39,631 bases of DNA from NCBI GenBank assembly GCA_017416465.1, contig JAFQCK010000155.1, forward strand, positions 1 to 39,631. Reading direction: 5' to 3'. The notes beneath the pieces are model-generated. The model did not search any database, was not told where the DNA came from, and saw only the letters and a program-made list of their open reading frames with translations. Within the stretch, counting starts at the first letter, position 1; each line of letters begins with the position of its first letter. A program made the translations under genes and the position numbers. Source of the DNA: Lachnospiraceae bacterium. GTDB taxonomy: Bacteria > Bacillota > Clostridia > Lachnospirales > Lachnospiraceae. Shown piece by piece: positions 8,912-17,996 of the stretch.

Positions 8912-9739
8912 TTGTCACATAATAATCAAAAAAAAATTGCACTTATTAATGATTTTACAGGATTTGGAAAATGTTCAATAGCAGTATCATTGCCTATAAT
9001 ATCTGCACTTAAAATTCAATGTTGTCCGGTACCTACATCGATTTTTTCGAACCATACAGCATATTCGGAATATTTTTTTGAAGACTATACTGATAAGATG
9101 CAAAGTTATATAGATAATTGGAAAAAGTTAGATTTAAGATTTGAAGGTATTTCAACAGGTTTTTTGGGTTCTGAAAAACAGATTGAAATTGTTGAAAAAT
9201 TTATTACAGATTTTAAAGATAAAGAAACAGTAGTAGTTGTTGATCCTGTAATGGGTGATTATGGTGTTAAATATGCCACATATACAAAAGATATGTGCGA
9301 AAGAATGAAGGAATTAGTTTGTCTTGCAGACGTTATTACGCCTAATCTTACAGAGAGCTGTATTTTGACGGACACCTCATATGATGAAAAAATGAGTTTT
9401 TCAGAAATTAGAAAGATTGCAAAAAAGTTAGCAGATTTGGGTCCTGAGAAGATTGTTATTACAGGTATAATACGTGAAGACTATATATACAATTATGTTT
9501 ACGAAGAAGGAAAGAATGATAAATTTTTAAGAAATAAAAGAATCGGAAAAGAACGTTCGGGAACAGGAGATATATATTCTGCAATCATTTCTGCAGATGC
9601 AGTTAATGGGGTTGAATTTTTTGAATCTGTTAAAAAAGCTGCGGATTTTATAAAAAAATGCCTTGTTATTTCGGAAAAAAGAGATATTCCATGTGAGGAT
9701 GGAATCTGTTTTGAAGATGTATTAACAAAATTAAAGTGA
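8912..9739 (+). CDS. Pyridoxal/pyridoxamine kinase (PdxY/PdxK type, ribokinase fold)
   Basis: This is a ribokinase-family B6-vitamer kinase that phosphorylates pyridoxal, pyridoxamine or pyridoxine with ATP in the salvage route to PLP. Seen in the sequence: the N-terminal INDFTGFGKCSIAV substrate-binding segment, VVVDPVMGDYG in the middle, ITPNLTE, and the C-terminal GTGD anion hole with the catalytic aspartate (ERSGTGDIYSA). Its length of about 275 residues is normal. I prefer TTG 8912 because GGAG (8900-8903) sits eight bases before it; GTG 8903, three codons upstream, has no good ribosome site. PLP is a cofactor for argD further along, but nothing links the two directly. Confidence 0.88.
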   Translation: MSHNNQKKIALINDFTGFGKCSIAVSLPIISALKIQCCPVPTSIFSNHTAYSEYFFEDYTDKMQSYIDNWKKLDLRFEGISTGFLGSEKQIEIVEKFITDFKDKETVVVVDPVMGDYGVKYATYTKDMCERMKELVCLADVITPNLTESCILTDTSYDEKMSFSEIRKIAKKLADLGPEKIVITGIIREDYIYNYVYEEGKNDKFLRNKRIGKERSGTGDIYSAIISADAVNGVEFFESVKKAADFIKKCLVISEKRDIPCEDGICFEDVLTKLK

Positions 9740-9780
9740 TATGTTTATTTTAAAAATAATGGATGAAAGAGTGTAAAAAT

Positions 9781-11070
9781 ATGTTAGTTAATAAAGATAT
9801 TGATATAATTTTGGCTTCAAAGTCACCAAGAAGAAGAGAACTTTTAAGTCAGATTAATGTAAGATACAGATGTATTGTAAGTGAGAAGGAAGAGATAATT
9901 ACCAAAGAGATTCCTAGTGAGGTTGTAAAAGAATTATCATATCAAAAAGCAAATGATATATATGATAATCTGTTGAAAAGTAATGAAATAAAGAAAGATA
10001 CAATTATCATAGGAGCTGATACGGTAGTTTCTTATGAGGATAAGATTCTTGGGAAACCTAAGAATGAAGAAGATGCATTTAATATGATTAAGATGCTTTC
10101 AGGAAAAAGTCATAATGTATATACAGGTGTATGTGTTATTTTTGTATCAGGAAAACTTAAGAAAGAAATTAATTTTGCAGAATGTACCAAGGTATATGTA
10201 AGTGATTTGTCAGATAAAGATATTAATGAATATATATCAACGGGAGAGCCAATGGATAAAGCCGGTTCTTACGGAATACAAGGTAGATTCGGTAAATATG
10301 TATTAAAGATAGATGGAGATTATAATAATGTTGTAGGCTTGCCTATAGCTGCGTTATTTAATAAAGTAAGAGACGAATTTGGTGTAGATTTGACAAACCG
10401 GACATATGAGAATAGAGAAGAAGTAAAAGCGTGTATATTTGATTTGGATGGGACAACACTTGATACGGTAGAGTCTATTGCAACTACTGCTAATATGGTT
10501 CTTTCAGAATTTGCTTTAGAGGTTCATCCGAATGACTCGTATAAAGAATTTGCAGGTGATGGACAGGTTGAGCTTGTAAAAAGAGCTTTAATTGCTTCGG
10601 GGGATACAGAACTTAAATATTTTGAAAAGGCTATGTCAAGATATATCGAGTTATTTGCTTCTAAATGTACATATAACGTTGTACCTTATGATGGAATAAG
10701 GGAATTATTTGAAGAACTAAAAAAACGTGATATAAAAATCTGTATTTTTTCAAATAAACAACATGATAATGTTGTTTCGATTTTAAATGAATTATTTGGA
10801 GAAAATTATTTTGATTATGTGCTGGGACAAAAAGATACACATAAGAAAAAGCCTAGTGGCGAAGGAATAGATATAATTCTTGAAAATATAAATATAGATA
10901 TGAAAAATTGCATTTATATTGGTGATACCAACACGGACATGATGACAGGCAAAAACTACGGTTTATATACAGTTGGCGTTACTTGGGGCTTTAGAAAACA
11001 GCGAGAATTAATTGAAGCAAATGCAGACTATATAATTGACAATCCACTTGATTTGGTTAAAATAATATAG
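9781..11070 (+). CDS. Maf nucleotide pyrophosphatase fused to a HAD phosphatase
   Basis: Two complete domains form one 429-residue chain. Residues 1 to about 200 are a Maf house-cleaning nucleoside triphosphate pyrophosphatase (ASKSPRRREL, then GADTVV, GKPKN and YTGVCV). Residues about 215-429 are a HAD hydrolase resembling phosphoglycolate phosphatase or pyrophosphatase PpaX (FDLDGTTLDT with D221 and D223, FSNK, a lysine near KKPSGEG, and GDTNTDM). Maf releases pyrophosphate and a nucleotide monophosphate; the fused HAD could act on either product or on an unrelated phosphoester. ATG 9781 is preferred, with AAAGAG just upstream; ATG 9763 lacks a ribosome site. No sign of a frameshift at the junction. 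Confidence 0.87.
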   Translation: MLVNKDIDIILASKSPRRRELLSQINVRYRCIVSEKEEIITKEIPSEVVKELSYQKANDIYDNLLKSNEIKKDTIIIGADTVVSYEDKILGKPKNEEDAFNMIKMLSGKSHNVYTGVCVIFVSGKLKKEINFAECTKVYVSDLSDKDINEYISTGEPMDKAGSYGIQGRFGKYVLKIDGDYNNVVGLPIAALFNKVRDEFGVDLTNRTYENREEVKACIFDLDGTTLDTVESIATTANMVLSEFALEVHPNDSYKEFAGDGQVELVKRALIASGDTELKYFEKAMSRYIELFASKCTYNVVPYDGIRELFEELKKRDIKICIFSNKQHDNVVSILNELFGENYFDYVLGQKDTHKKKPSGEGIDIILENINIDMKNCIYIGDTNTDMMTGKNYGLYTVGVTWGFRKQRELIEANADYIIDNPLDLVKII

Positions 11071-11106
11071 GTTAATATTAACTGTATTTATTGAAGTGTA
11101 AAATAG

Positions 11107-11154
11107 GTTCACATCCAATTAGTGCATAACGATATGCACTAATTGGATGTGAAC
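11107..11154. repeat. Perfect 22-bp inverted repeat with 4-base loop before prsA
   Basis: The arms at 11107-11128 and 11133-11154 are exact reverse complements, around the loop ACGA. The left arm begins GTTCACATCCAATTAG. No T-run follows in either direction, so it is not a standard terminator. It lies 36 bases after the Maf-HAD stop and 26 before the prsA start. It could be an RNase III substrate, a cruciform, an operator, or a miniature mobile palindrome. Confidence 0.9.
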
Positions 11155-11180
11155 TTGAAACTACAGAAAGGAAATTCAAA

Positions 11181-12212
11181 ATGAAAAATAAATTTATTAA
11201 ATATATAGTGACATTTCTTACAATAGCTGTGCTAACAACAGGCTGCAGTCTTGGTGGAAAGAATATCAGACTTACCACAGGACTTAGTGATTCTGAATTG
11301 TTTAAAATAGACGGAAGTGCTTTTAAGGTATCTGAAGCAATGGTTTATTTAACAACTGAAAAAAATTTATATGAAGAATCATATGGAAGTGAAATTTGGA
11401 CAAAGAGCATTGGAGATATTACATTTGAAGAATATGTTAAAAATAGTGTAAAGAATCGATTGGCGGAGATAAAGACACTAAATCTTTTGGCTAAAGAAAA
11501 AAAGATTAAACTGAGTAATGAAGAAAAAGAAATTGCTAAAAATGATGCAAAGGAATATTTTTCCGGACTTACAAAAGAAGAAAAGAAATATATGGATATA
11601 GATGAAGATACAGTATATAAGGTTTATAAGGAATATCGTTTAGCAGAGAAGGTTTATACAGAGCTTGTTAAAGATGTTAATCCTGAGATTAGTGATGCAG
11701 ATGCTAAAGTTATTAAAGTTGCAGCTATTTATGCAAAGACATATACAATTGATTCGGCAGAAAAAAGAGTAGAGTATACAGCTGAAGAAAAAGAATCTGC
11801 GAAAAAAAATATAACAAAATTGTTAGACACTATTAATAATGGTGAAGATTTTATGACTATTGCAGCTAATAATACTGATGCCGACCAGGTAGAATATCAA
11901 TTTGGTAAGGGTGACATGATTAAAGAATTCGAAGAGGTAGCATTTGCATTAAAAGCAGGACAGGTTAGTGGCGTGATTGAAACACCGGATGGCTATTATG
12001 TTATAAAGTGTATTAATGATTATCTTGAAGATGAAACACAGAAAAATAAGGAAACATTAATACAGGAAGAGAAGAATAAGGCATTTAAGGATATATATAA
12101 TCCTTTTGTAGAGAAATTGTCATCTCAGTTTAATGAAAAAGCATGGGAGAAGATAGAGTTTTCAAAAATGACAGATGTAAAAGTGTCAAATTTTTATGAG
12201 TGTATGGATTAA
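11181..12212 (+). CDS. prsA: PrsA-type foldase lipoprotein (parvulin peptidyl-prolyl isomerase)
   Basis: PrsA-like lipoproteins sit on the outer face of the membrane and help secreted proteins fold. A signal peptide leads to the lipobox LTTGC with Cys22 as the lipidated residue. A helical SurA-like N-domain follows (about 40-165), then a parvulin domain (about 170-290) containing GKGDMIKEFEEVAFALKAGQ and a segment ending TPDGYYVIK. The 343-residue length is typical. ATG 11181 has a good AGAAAGGA site. A terminator-like stem follows the gene, and the neighbour is convergent. The 22-bp palindrome lies in its leader. Whether the isomerase site is active cannot be judged here. Confidence 0.85.
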   Translation: MKNKFIKYIVTFLTIAVLTTGCSLGGKNIRLTTGLSDSELFKIDGSAFKVSEAMVYLTTEKNLYEESYGSEIWTKSIGDITFEEYVKNSVKNRLAEIKTLNLLAKEKKIKLSNEEKEIAKNDAKEYFSGLTKEEKKYMDIDEDTVYKVYKEYRLAEKVYTELVKDVNPEISDADAKVIKVAAIYAKTYTIDSAEKRVEYTAEEKESAKKNITKLLDTINNGEDFMTIAANNTDADQVEYQFGKGDMIKEFEEVAFALKAGQVSGVIETPDGYYVIKCINDYLEDETQKNKETLIQEEKNKAFKDIYNPFVEKLSSQFNEKAWEKIEFSKMTDVKVSNFYECMD

Positions 12213-12248
12213 AAAAGTAAAAATATTAACATAAAAAATTGAGTAAGA

Positions 12249-12298
12249 AAAACGGACAGTTAAGTTTAGTAGAAAAACTATAATTGTCCGTTTTATAT
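12249..12298. terminator. Bidirectional terminator between convergent prsA and the GtrA-YfhO gene
   Basis: AAAACGGACA (12249-12258) pairs with TGTCCGTTTT (12285-12294), and the inner arms continue with small mismatches. A-runs and T-runs flank the stem, so it can end transcription from both sides. Confidence 0.8.
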
Positions 12299-12305
12299 TT
12301 GATAA

Positions 12306-15290
12306 TTATTCAGTTACTTCTGAAGATGTTTTTTTATGTTTTTTCTTTAATATATCAGTAATAATAATAGCTGTAAGAATTATAAAACTTAAGAAAGTAA
12401 TAAATATACCTATCTTTAAACCGCTTGGTGAATATTCAAATGTAATTTCGTGTTCACCTTCGCTAAGTTCAACAGAAAGTAATGCATTTTTAAACGCATG
12501 AGTCTTAGCTTCTTTACCATCTACATACACCTTCCAGCCTTTATCATATGGAATTGATGTGTATAATAAACCTTCTGATTTAACATTAATCTTTCCGGTA
12601 ACTAATGTTTCTTCAAAACTTGTTAGTTCTAATGTACTTTCATTTAATTTGTTAAATGCTTCTTCAAATACTTCATCATCAAAACTGTATGCATACATCT
12701 GAAGTGAAGGTTTTTCATCATCAGTTGAAGAAACAGTTACGGCAGAACCGGCTTTTTGTATACCTAAGTCAAGAATGTGTTTGTGTGTCATTGAATAAAA
12801 ATTCTTGCTTGTAGAGTTTCCTTCAGGGTCAGTGTATTTTACATTAATCGAATCAAGTGAAGTAGTAATATAGATAAATAAATGTGTATCAGTTTCAAGG
12901 TATACTTCATTATCTTCGCCAATTGTTGTTACATTAAGTCTTGTATACATAGGGCTTTCATCTGCTGATAAATCAGTAAGTGCTGATGCTAAGTTGTTTT
13001 GAACTACAAAAGGATTAGCATTTGAATTATCCCAAGTTATTTCAATATCTTTAGGCATCATAAATCCTAAAGGCAAGTGATAATTGTTTTCATACATATA
13101 ATAAGTTTGTTCATTGTTATTTGAGCTTTTGTATGATTCTTTATCAAATAATGTTCTGTATTTATTTTCTTTAAGTGAATTAGTGCTAAGTACATATTTT
13201 ATTGAAAACATAGCTTCTGTAAGTGGTGTATGACCATAATAAGCATAGGCATTTGTTGATTCTTCAAAACCCAGGGAACCATAATATTCGCTAAGTCCTG
13301 CATTTGCAGTTGAAGAAAATGTAGATGCACCAAAGTAATCACTCCATGCAGCGTCATTTTTTGAGCGACGGTATTCTTTTTCAATTCTGTAGAAGTTATT
13401 TTTATCTTCATTCTCATCTGCTTTATTTACCAGTTTTTCAATAGCTTTATTGTCATTTAAATAAGATGAACGGGTACAGGTACTTATCGCTGTTTCATCA
13501 GTATTAATATGAACTTCTGCAATTACCATAATTATCAGAAGATATGATACAAAAATCTGCTTAAAATTATTATTTCTCATAAGTGAAATAACAATCAAAT
13601 AGAAAATAAGGAATAAAATACTAAAGTAAATTGAAAGTGAAGAATAAGTGTCTGATACATAAAGTTCTTCAATTATCAAAATTAAAGCTATTGCACCTGC
13701 GAAACAGGAAAGAAGCTGTTTTTTTGTAACCTCTTTAATATAAAACAATGCTTCATAACTAACGGATAGAACCATAAAAATATAAATAAATGATTCTCTG
13801 GCAGGAAGACTGTTAGGGTAATGGAAACCATGCCAGATATAATTAGGTATATTAGTATTAAAACTTATTAACATAAATGCTATGATTGATATCTTAGCAA
13901 CCTTTTCTTTGTAATTAATTTTAGGATTGATTACATAAAGAGGTACAAGTAAAAGTACGATAACACCACAATAAACATTTGGGTCATGTGCTGAAAAAAT
14001 AGCAGGTTCAACATTGATTAGTGACCTTGAAAAAATGTCTAAAATTGAAAAATAAGTTATAATTGTTTTTGGAAAATTAAATTCTCCTGAAGCAGTAGAA
14101 CTTAAGGCGCAGTATGCAGGAATAAATGAAATTGCTGCAATACCTCCTGCAAGTAAGGAATAAACTGCAAAATTCTTGAACTTTATAAGCATATACTTTA
14201 ATGTTTTTTCTTCGTCACTCGCGTAAATTAATGCAACATAGTAAAGCACACTGAATATACAAAGCATAATACCAATATAGTAATTTGACAAAATTGCAAT
14301 GCCAAGACTTATGCAGTATAAGTAGCATTTGTTTTCTTTTACAAGTTTTTCAAGGCCAAGAACGATAAGTGGAAGAAGTACAAGACAGTCAAGCCACATA
14401 AGATTCCAGCTGAATGCGCAAAAATAAGATGAAAGTGCATAAAAAACAGATAAAGAAGCAATTGATAATTTCTTGGTATTAAAATGCTTGCTTAAATAAT
14501 ATGCAAAAGTTAAACTGCAAAGAGATGTTTTTACAATAATGAATACACTCATAGCTTCAGTTATATGATTTTCAGATACTAATCCAATAAGCCAGTTTAA
14601 AGGGCTTGCAAGATAATAGGCGTATAATGCACTAAAGTTGACACCTAATCCGATATTCCAGGAATAAGATAAATCTCTTCCTTCTTTGATTTTATTGAAG
14701 AATTCTTTCATAAACGGAGCATATTGGTGATAACAGTCGCTTCTGAGGTACATATTATCTCCAAAAGGATATATTGAACGCATATAGTATATTATTATCA
14801 ATAAAATCAGTGGAATAATAAATGCTACTAAAAAAGAGCCATTATTAAAAATAAAATTAGCAACGGTACCACGATTATTTTGCTCAGAATTATCTGAAAA
14901 AATAAAGAATTTACTTAATACGTAATTAATTATTACTACGAATACGGAAGCAATAATTTTTGCAAGAACATCATTCATATTTAGCAAAGTTACAGTCGTA
15001 TATATAAATACTAAACTGAAAGCAAGTGAAAATATTCTTGCACTGAAAAAATCTAAAATTTCATTTGTTACAGTAGATTTATCCTTGTTTTTGCTATTAA
15101 ATACGAATATTTTATTTGTAACAAAAGCAAAAATAACTGCCAGTATCCATGATAAAACATTTGCTATAAGGTAATTAACTGAAAAATTTGTTAGGATAAG
15201 ATATGCCGTAAAATCAACGACAGTAGTTAGTATCCCAAAAATAAGATACAATAGGGTTTCTTTATTAATTATTTTTTGAATTTTGTTCAT
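12306..15290 (-). CDS. GtrA-YfhO fusion: flippase-like domain joined to a GT-C glycosyltransferase-like membrane protein
   Basis: The 994-residue membrane protein starts with a four-helix GtrA domain (1 to about 135: LIFGILTTVVDFTAYL, then FVTNKIFVF and VLSKFFIFS). It continues as a full YfhO-family protein (about 150-960). YfhO features include the acidic first loop after helix 1 (SDCYHQYAPFMKEF), the WNIGLGVNF segment, many helices, a large C-terminal extracytoplasmic region and a last membrane helix. In Bacillus and Listeria, a CsbB-type enzyme makes a lipid-linked sugar, GtcA/GtrA-type proteins are thought to flip it, and YfhO-type proteins transfer it to teichoic acid. Here two of these roles are fused. 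The start overlaps the end of the CsbB-like gene by 26 bases, which implies translational coupling. The acceptor is unknown. Confidence 0.9.
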   Translation of the reverse strand: MNKIQKIINKETLLYLIFGILTTVVDFTAYLILTNFSVNYLIANVLSWILAVIFAFVTNKIFVFNSKNKDKSTVTNEILDFFSARIFSLAFSLVFIYTTVTLLNMNDVLAKIIASVFVVIINYVLSKFFIFSDNSEQNNRGTVANFIFNNGSFLVAFIIPLILLIIIYYMRSIYPFGDNMYLRSDCYHQYAPFMKEFFNKIKEGRDLSYSWNIGLGVNFSALYAYYLASPLNWLIGLVSENHITEAMSVFIIVKTSLCSLTFAYYLSKHFNTKKLSIASLSVFYALSSYFCAFSWNLMWLDCLVLLPLIVLGLEKLVKENKCYLYCISLGIAILSNYYIGIMLCIFSVLYYVALIYASDEEKTLKYMLIKFKNFAVYSLLAGGIAAISFIPAYCALSSTASGEFNFPKTIITYFSILDIFSRSLINVEPAIFSAHDPNVYCGVIVLLLVPLYVINPKINYKEKVAKISIIAFMLISFNTNIPNYIWHGFHYPNSLPARESFIYIFMVLSVSYEALFYIKEVTKKQLLSCFAGAIALILIIEELYVSDTYSSLSIYFSILFLIFYLIVISLMRNNNFKQIFVSYLLIIMVIAEVHINTDETAISTCTRSSYLNDNKAIEKLVNKADENEDKNNFYRIEKEYRRSKNDAAWSDYFGASTFSSTANAGLSEYYGSLGFEESTNAYAYYGHTPLTEAMFSIKYVLSTNSLKENKYRTLFDKESYKSSNNNEQTYYMYENNYHLPLGFMMPKDIEITWDNSNANPFVVQNNLASALTDLSADESPMYTRLNVTTIGEDNEVYLETDTHLFIYITTSLDSINVKYTDPEGNSTSKNFYSMTHKHILDLGIQKAGSAVTVSSTDDEKPSLQMYAYSFDDEVFEEAFNKLNESTLELTSFEETLVTGKINVKSEGLLYTSIPYDKGWKVYVDGKEAKTHAFKNALLSVELSEGEHEITFEYSPSGLKIGIFITFLSFIILTAIIITDILKKKHKKTSSEVTE

Positions 15291-16239
15291 TTTTAGAAAT
15301 ATTTCCTTTCTTACAGATGTTAGTCTCTCTAGCTATAAAGATAGGTCTGTTTTTAGTTTCCATATAAATATTGCTTATATATTCACCTAAAACCCCTATT
15401 GAAAATTCAATAATTCCACCTAAAAATAATACGGCACAAAGTGTGGTTACATATCCCGGAACTTTAATTCCAAAAACTAAGGTTTGTATTAAGGTAATCA
15501 AAATATAGATAAAAGCCATAATTGATATAAAAAATCCAAATCCTGTTACAAGTTTTAGTGGAGTAACTGAAAATGATGTTATACCATCAATTGCATATTT
15601 AAATAAGCTTTTAAAACTCCATTTAGTAGTTCCGACTGTTCGTTCTACATTTTCATAAGGAATCCATTTTTTGTTGAATCCTACCCATTCAAATATTCCT
15701 TTTGAAAATCTTTGTGATTCAGAAAGTGTTAATACTGCATCAACCATAGTTCTGTTCATGATTCTGTAATCAACAGCACCTTGCACGAGCTTAATATCAG
15801 TAAGTTTATTACTTAGTTTGTAAAAGAAATTTGAAAATAAACTTCTTATCGGTGCTTCACCCTTTCTGTTGATTCTTTTGGCAGCGACACAGTCATAGCC
15901 TTCTTCAACTCCTTCAATCATAATAGGGATAAGACTTGGCGGATGTTGTAAGTCGGCATCCATAATAATTACATATTCACCGGTTGAATATTTTAGACCT
16001 GCATACATACCGGCTTCTTTTCCAAAATTTCTTGAAAATGAGATATATTTTATATTTTCATAAGAACTTGCAAGGTCTTTAATGATTTTAATGGTATCGT
16101 CCTTGCTTCCATCATCTATAAATATGAAGTTGAAATTATAACCATTTATTTCCTTAACTATTTTAGAAGTTTTGTCGTAAAAAATATTAAGAACTTCAGC
16201 TTCATTATAGCAGGGAACTATTATATCTATATTATGCAT
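15265..16239 (-). CDS. CsbB-like family 2 glycosyltransferase (polyisoprenyl-phosphate sugar synthase)
   Basis: This 324-residue GT-A enzyme likely transfers a sugar from its nucleotide form to undecaprenyl phosphate on the inner membrane face. Seen: an N-terminal VPCYNEAE, FIDDGSKDDT, SRNFGKEAGMYAG, and the metal-binding DADLQHPP. Two C-terminal membrane segments follow (about 230-255 and 265-290), as in CsbB, GtrB and YkoT. GEYISNIYMETKNRP matches the usual family tail. A GAAAGGA site precedes the ATG at 16239. It is the first gene of a two-gene operon with the GtrA-YfhO fusion and has its own upstream promoter. The sugar (for example glucose or GlcNAc) cannot be decided from sequence. Confidence 0.9.
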   Translation of the reverse strand: MHNIDIIVPCYNEAEVLNIFYDKTSKIVKEINGYNFNFIFIDDGSKDDTIKIIKDLASSYENIKYISFSRNFGKEAGMYAGLKYSTGEYVIIMDADLQHPPSLIPIMIEGVEEGYDCVAAKRINRKGEAPIRSLFSNFFYKLSNKLTDIKLVQGAVDYRIMNRTMVDAVLTLSESQRFSKGIFEWVGFNKKWIPYENVERTVGTTKWSFKSLFKYAIDGITSFSVTPLKLVTGFGFFISIMAFIYILITLIQTLVFGIKVPGYVTTLCAVLFLGGIIEFSIGVLGEYISNIYMETKNRPIFIARETNICKKGNISKNEQNSKNN

Positions 16240-16308
16240 TTTAATCCTTTCGTGTCAGAGCAATTTATTATGCCAAAGAGTTACTAAATAATTTCACAAT
16301 TACCTAAT

Positions 16309-16337
16309 ATAATACTAGAATAGTGGGAGTTTTGCAA
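16309..16337 (-). promoter_or_regulatory. Promoter of the CsbB / GtrA-YfhO operon
   Basis: On the minus strand TTGCAA (16337-16332) and TATTAT (16314-16309) are 17 bases apart. The predicted start leaves about a 60-base leader before ATG 16239. Confidence 0.6.
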
Positions 16338-16399
16338 GGATATTAAAATAAGGTTCTGGATAGCGTTTTGTATAGAATTAAGAGCATTAGTGATGGAAT

Positions 16400-16456
16400 A
16401 AAAAAATGCTCCCTATAGGATAATAGTAAAAATAACTATTAATCTTATAGAGAGCA
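16400..16456 (-). terminator. Intrinsic terminator of argG
   Basis: Read on the minus strand, arms beginning TGCTCTCTATAAG and ending CTATAGGGAGCA form a long near-perfect stem. Seven T residues follow (A-run 16400-16406 on plus). It lies about 35 bases after the argG stop and separates argG from the CsbB promoter. Confidence 0.85.
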
Positions 16457-16490
16457 TAATATTTTAAAAGTTTAAATGACTTATTATATC

Positions 16491-17723
16491 TTATAAGTAT
16501 GGATTTGCTTCTTTATTTTCGTCAAATTTCATAGCTCTAACTTTAAGTGGAAGACCAAATAATGTGATAAATCCACTTGCATCGTTATGGTCATATAAAT
16601 CACCTGTTGTAAAGCTTGCTAATGACTCGCTGTATAATGAATATGGAGAAGTTGTTCCGGCTTTAATAATGTTACCTTTGTAAAGTTTGAATTTAACTTC
16701 ACCTGTAACATATTCCTGTGTTGATTCAACGAAAGCCTGTACAGCTTCACGAAGTGGTGTAAACCATTTTCCTTCATATACTATCTGAGCAAATTTATTA
16801 CCCATATCTTTCTTAACATCCATTGTAGCTCTGTCAAGAACAAGTTCTTCAAGCTGGTCATGAGCTTCCATAAGAATTGTTCCACCAGGAGTTTCATAAA
16901 CACCACGAGATTTCATACCAACAACACGATTTTCAACAATATCAACGATACCGATACCATGTTTTCCACCAAGTTCATTTAATTTTCTGATAATATCAGA
17001 AACCTTCATCTTTTCACCATTAACACTTGTAGGTACACCTTTTTCAAATGTCATTGTTACATATTCACCTTCTTCAGGTGCTTTTTCAGGTGTAACACCA
17101 AGAACTAATAAGTGATCATAGTTTGGCTCATTAGCAGGATCCTCAAGCTCAAGACCTTCGTGGCTGATATGCCATAAGTTACGGTCACGGCTATAGCTTG
17201 AATCTGCTGAGAATGGAAGGTCAATACCATGCTGTTTGCAGTATTCGATTTCTTCTTCACGAGAATTCATTGTCCAAACGTCTGTCATTCTCCATGGTGC
17301 AATAATCTTTAAGTCAGGAGCTAAAGCCTTGATACCAAGTTCGAAACGAATCTGGTCATTACCTTTACCTGTAGCACCATGACAGATTGCAGTAGCACCT
17401 TCCTTACGAGCTACTTCAACAAGTCTCTTTGCGATACCCGGACGAGCCATTGATGTACCGAGAAGGTATTTATTCTCGTATACAGCACCAGCCTGTACAC
17501 AAGGTACGATATAATCATCACAGAACTCATCTGTAATATCTTCTATGTATAATTTAGTAGCTCCTGAAAGCTTTGCTCTTTCTTCAAGACCATCTAACTC
17601 ATTGCCTTGTCCACAATCGATACAGCAACAAACAACATCATAATCAAAATTCTCCTTTAACCAAGGAATGATAGCAGTAGTATCAAGACCACCTGAATAA
17701 GCTAAAATAACTTTTTCTTTCAT
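16491..17723 (-). CDS. argG: Argininosuccinate synthase
   Basis: It condenses citrulline and aspartate with ATP to argininosuccinate, the seventh step of arginine synthesis, in the cytoplasm. The N-terminal PP-loop AYSGGLDTT is intact. Other signatures include GATGKGNDQIRFE, APWR, SADSSYSRDRNLWHISHEG and GRGVYETPGGT-type sequence near the end. Length is 410 residues, normal for the family. I chose ATG at 17723 because GGAGGA precedes it by about seven bases; a TTG five codons upstream lies inside that ribosome site. It diverges from argJBD across a gap with ARG-box-like sites. argH, which normally follows argG, is absent; a terminator ends the unit. Confidence 0.97.
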   Translation of the reverse strand: MKEKVILAYSGGLDTTAIIPWLKENFDYDVVCCCIDCGQGNELDGLEERAKLSGATKLYIEDITDEFCDDYIVPCVQAGAVYENKYLLGTSMARPGIAKRLVEVARKEGATAICHGATGKGNDQIRFELGIKALAPDLKIIAPWRMTDVWTMNSREEEIEYCKQHGIDLPFSADSSYSRDRNLWHISHEGLELEDPANEPNYDHLLVLGVTPEKAPEEGEYVTMTFEKGVPTSVNGEKMKVSDIIRKLNELGGKHGIGIVDIVENRVVGMKSRGVYETPGGTILMEAHDQLEELVLDRATMDVKKDMGNKFAQIVYEGKWFTPLREAVQAFVESTQEYVTGEVKFKLYKGNIIKAGTTSPYSLYSESLASFTTGDLYDHNDASGFITLFGLPLKVRAMKFDENKEANPYL

Positions 17724-17793
17724 TGAAACTTCCTCCAAATATTTAATATATTTTATGTATTTTTATATAAGTTGTATTTCGTTGAATTTTATT

Positions 17794-17842
17794 AATGAAT
17801 AAAATATGCATAAAAACACAAAAATATGCATAAAATATTCAT
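17794..17842. promoter_or_regulatory. Pair of ARG-box-like ArgR operators upstream of argG
   Basis: AATGAATAAAATATGCATA (17794-17812) and AATATGCATAAAATATTCAT (17823-17842) both resemble the 18-bp palindromic ARG box bound by ArgR/AhrC. AAAATATGCATAAAA is repeated at a 20-bp offset, placing adjacent sites about two helical turns apart, a usual ArgR arrangement. They lie 70-120 bases before argG. I could not settle on one clear argG promoter. The remainder of 17724-18134 is AT-rich and featureless apart from the argJ promoter. Confidence 0.65.
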
Positions 17843-17996
17843 CTTTTTCATATATCAACGAATACGCTGTTAACAATATACATCATAAAAGCTAAAAAAT
17901 CAATCATAAAATTTAAAAGAATAATTGAATTTATAGGATAAAAAGTTTTTAAACATTCCTAATAAGAAAGTTTTTCCTGATTATTTAAAATAGTGC

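Noticed and set aside
11107-11154. Intrinsic terminator after the Maf-HAD gene
   Set aside because: Neither side has a T-run after the stem, and the stem is far longer than usual for a terminator.
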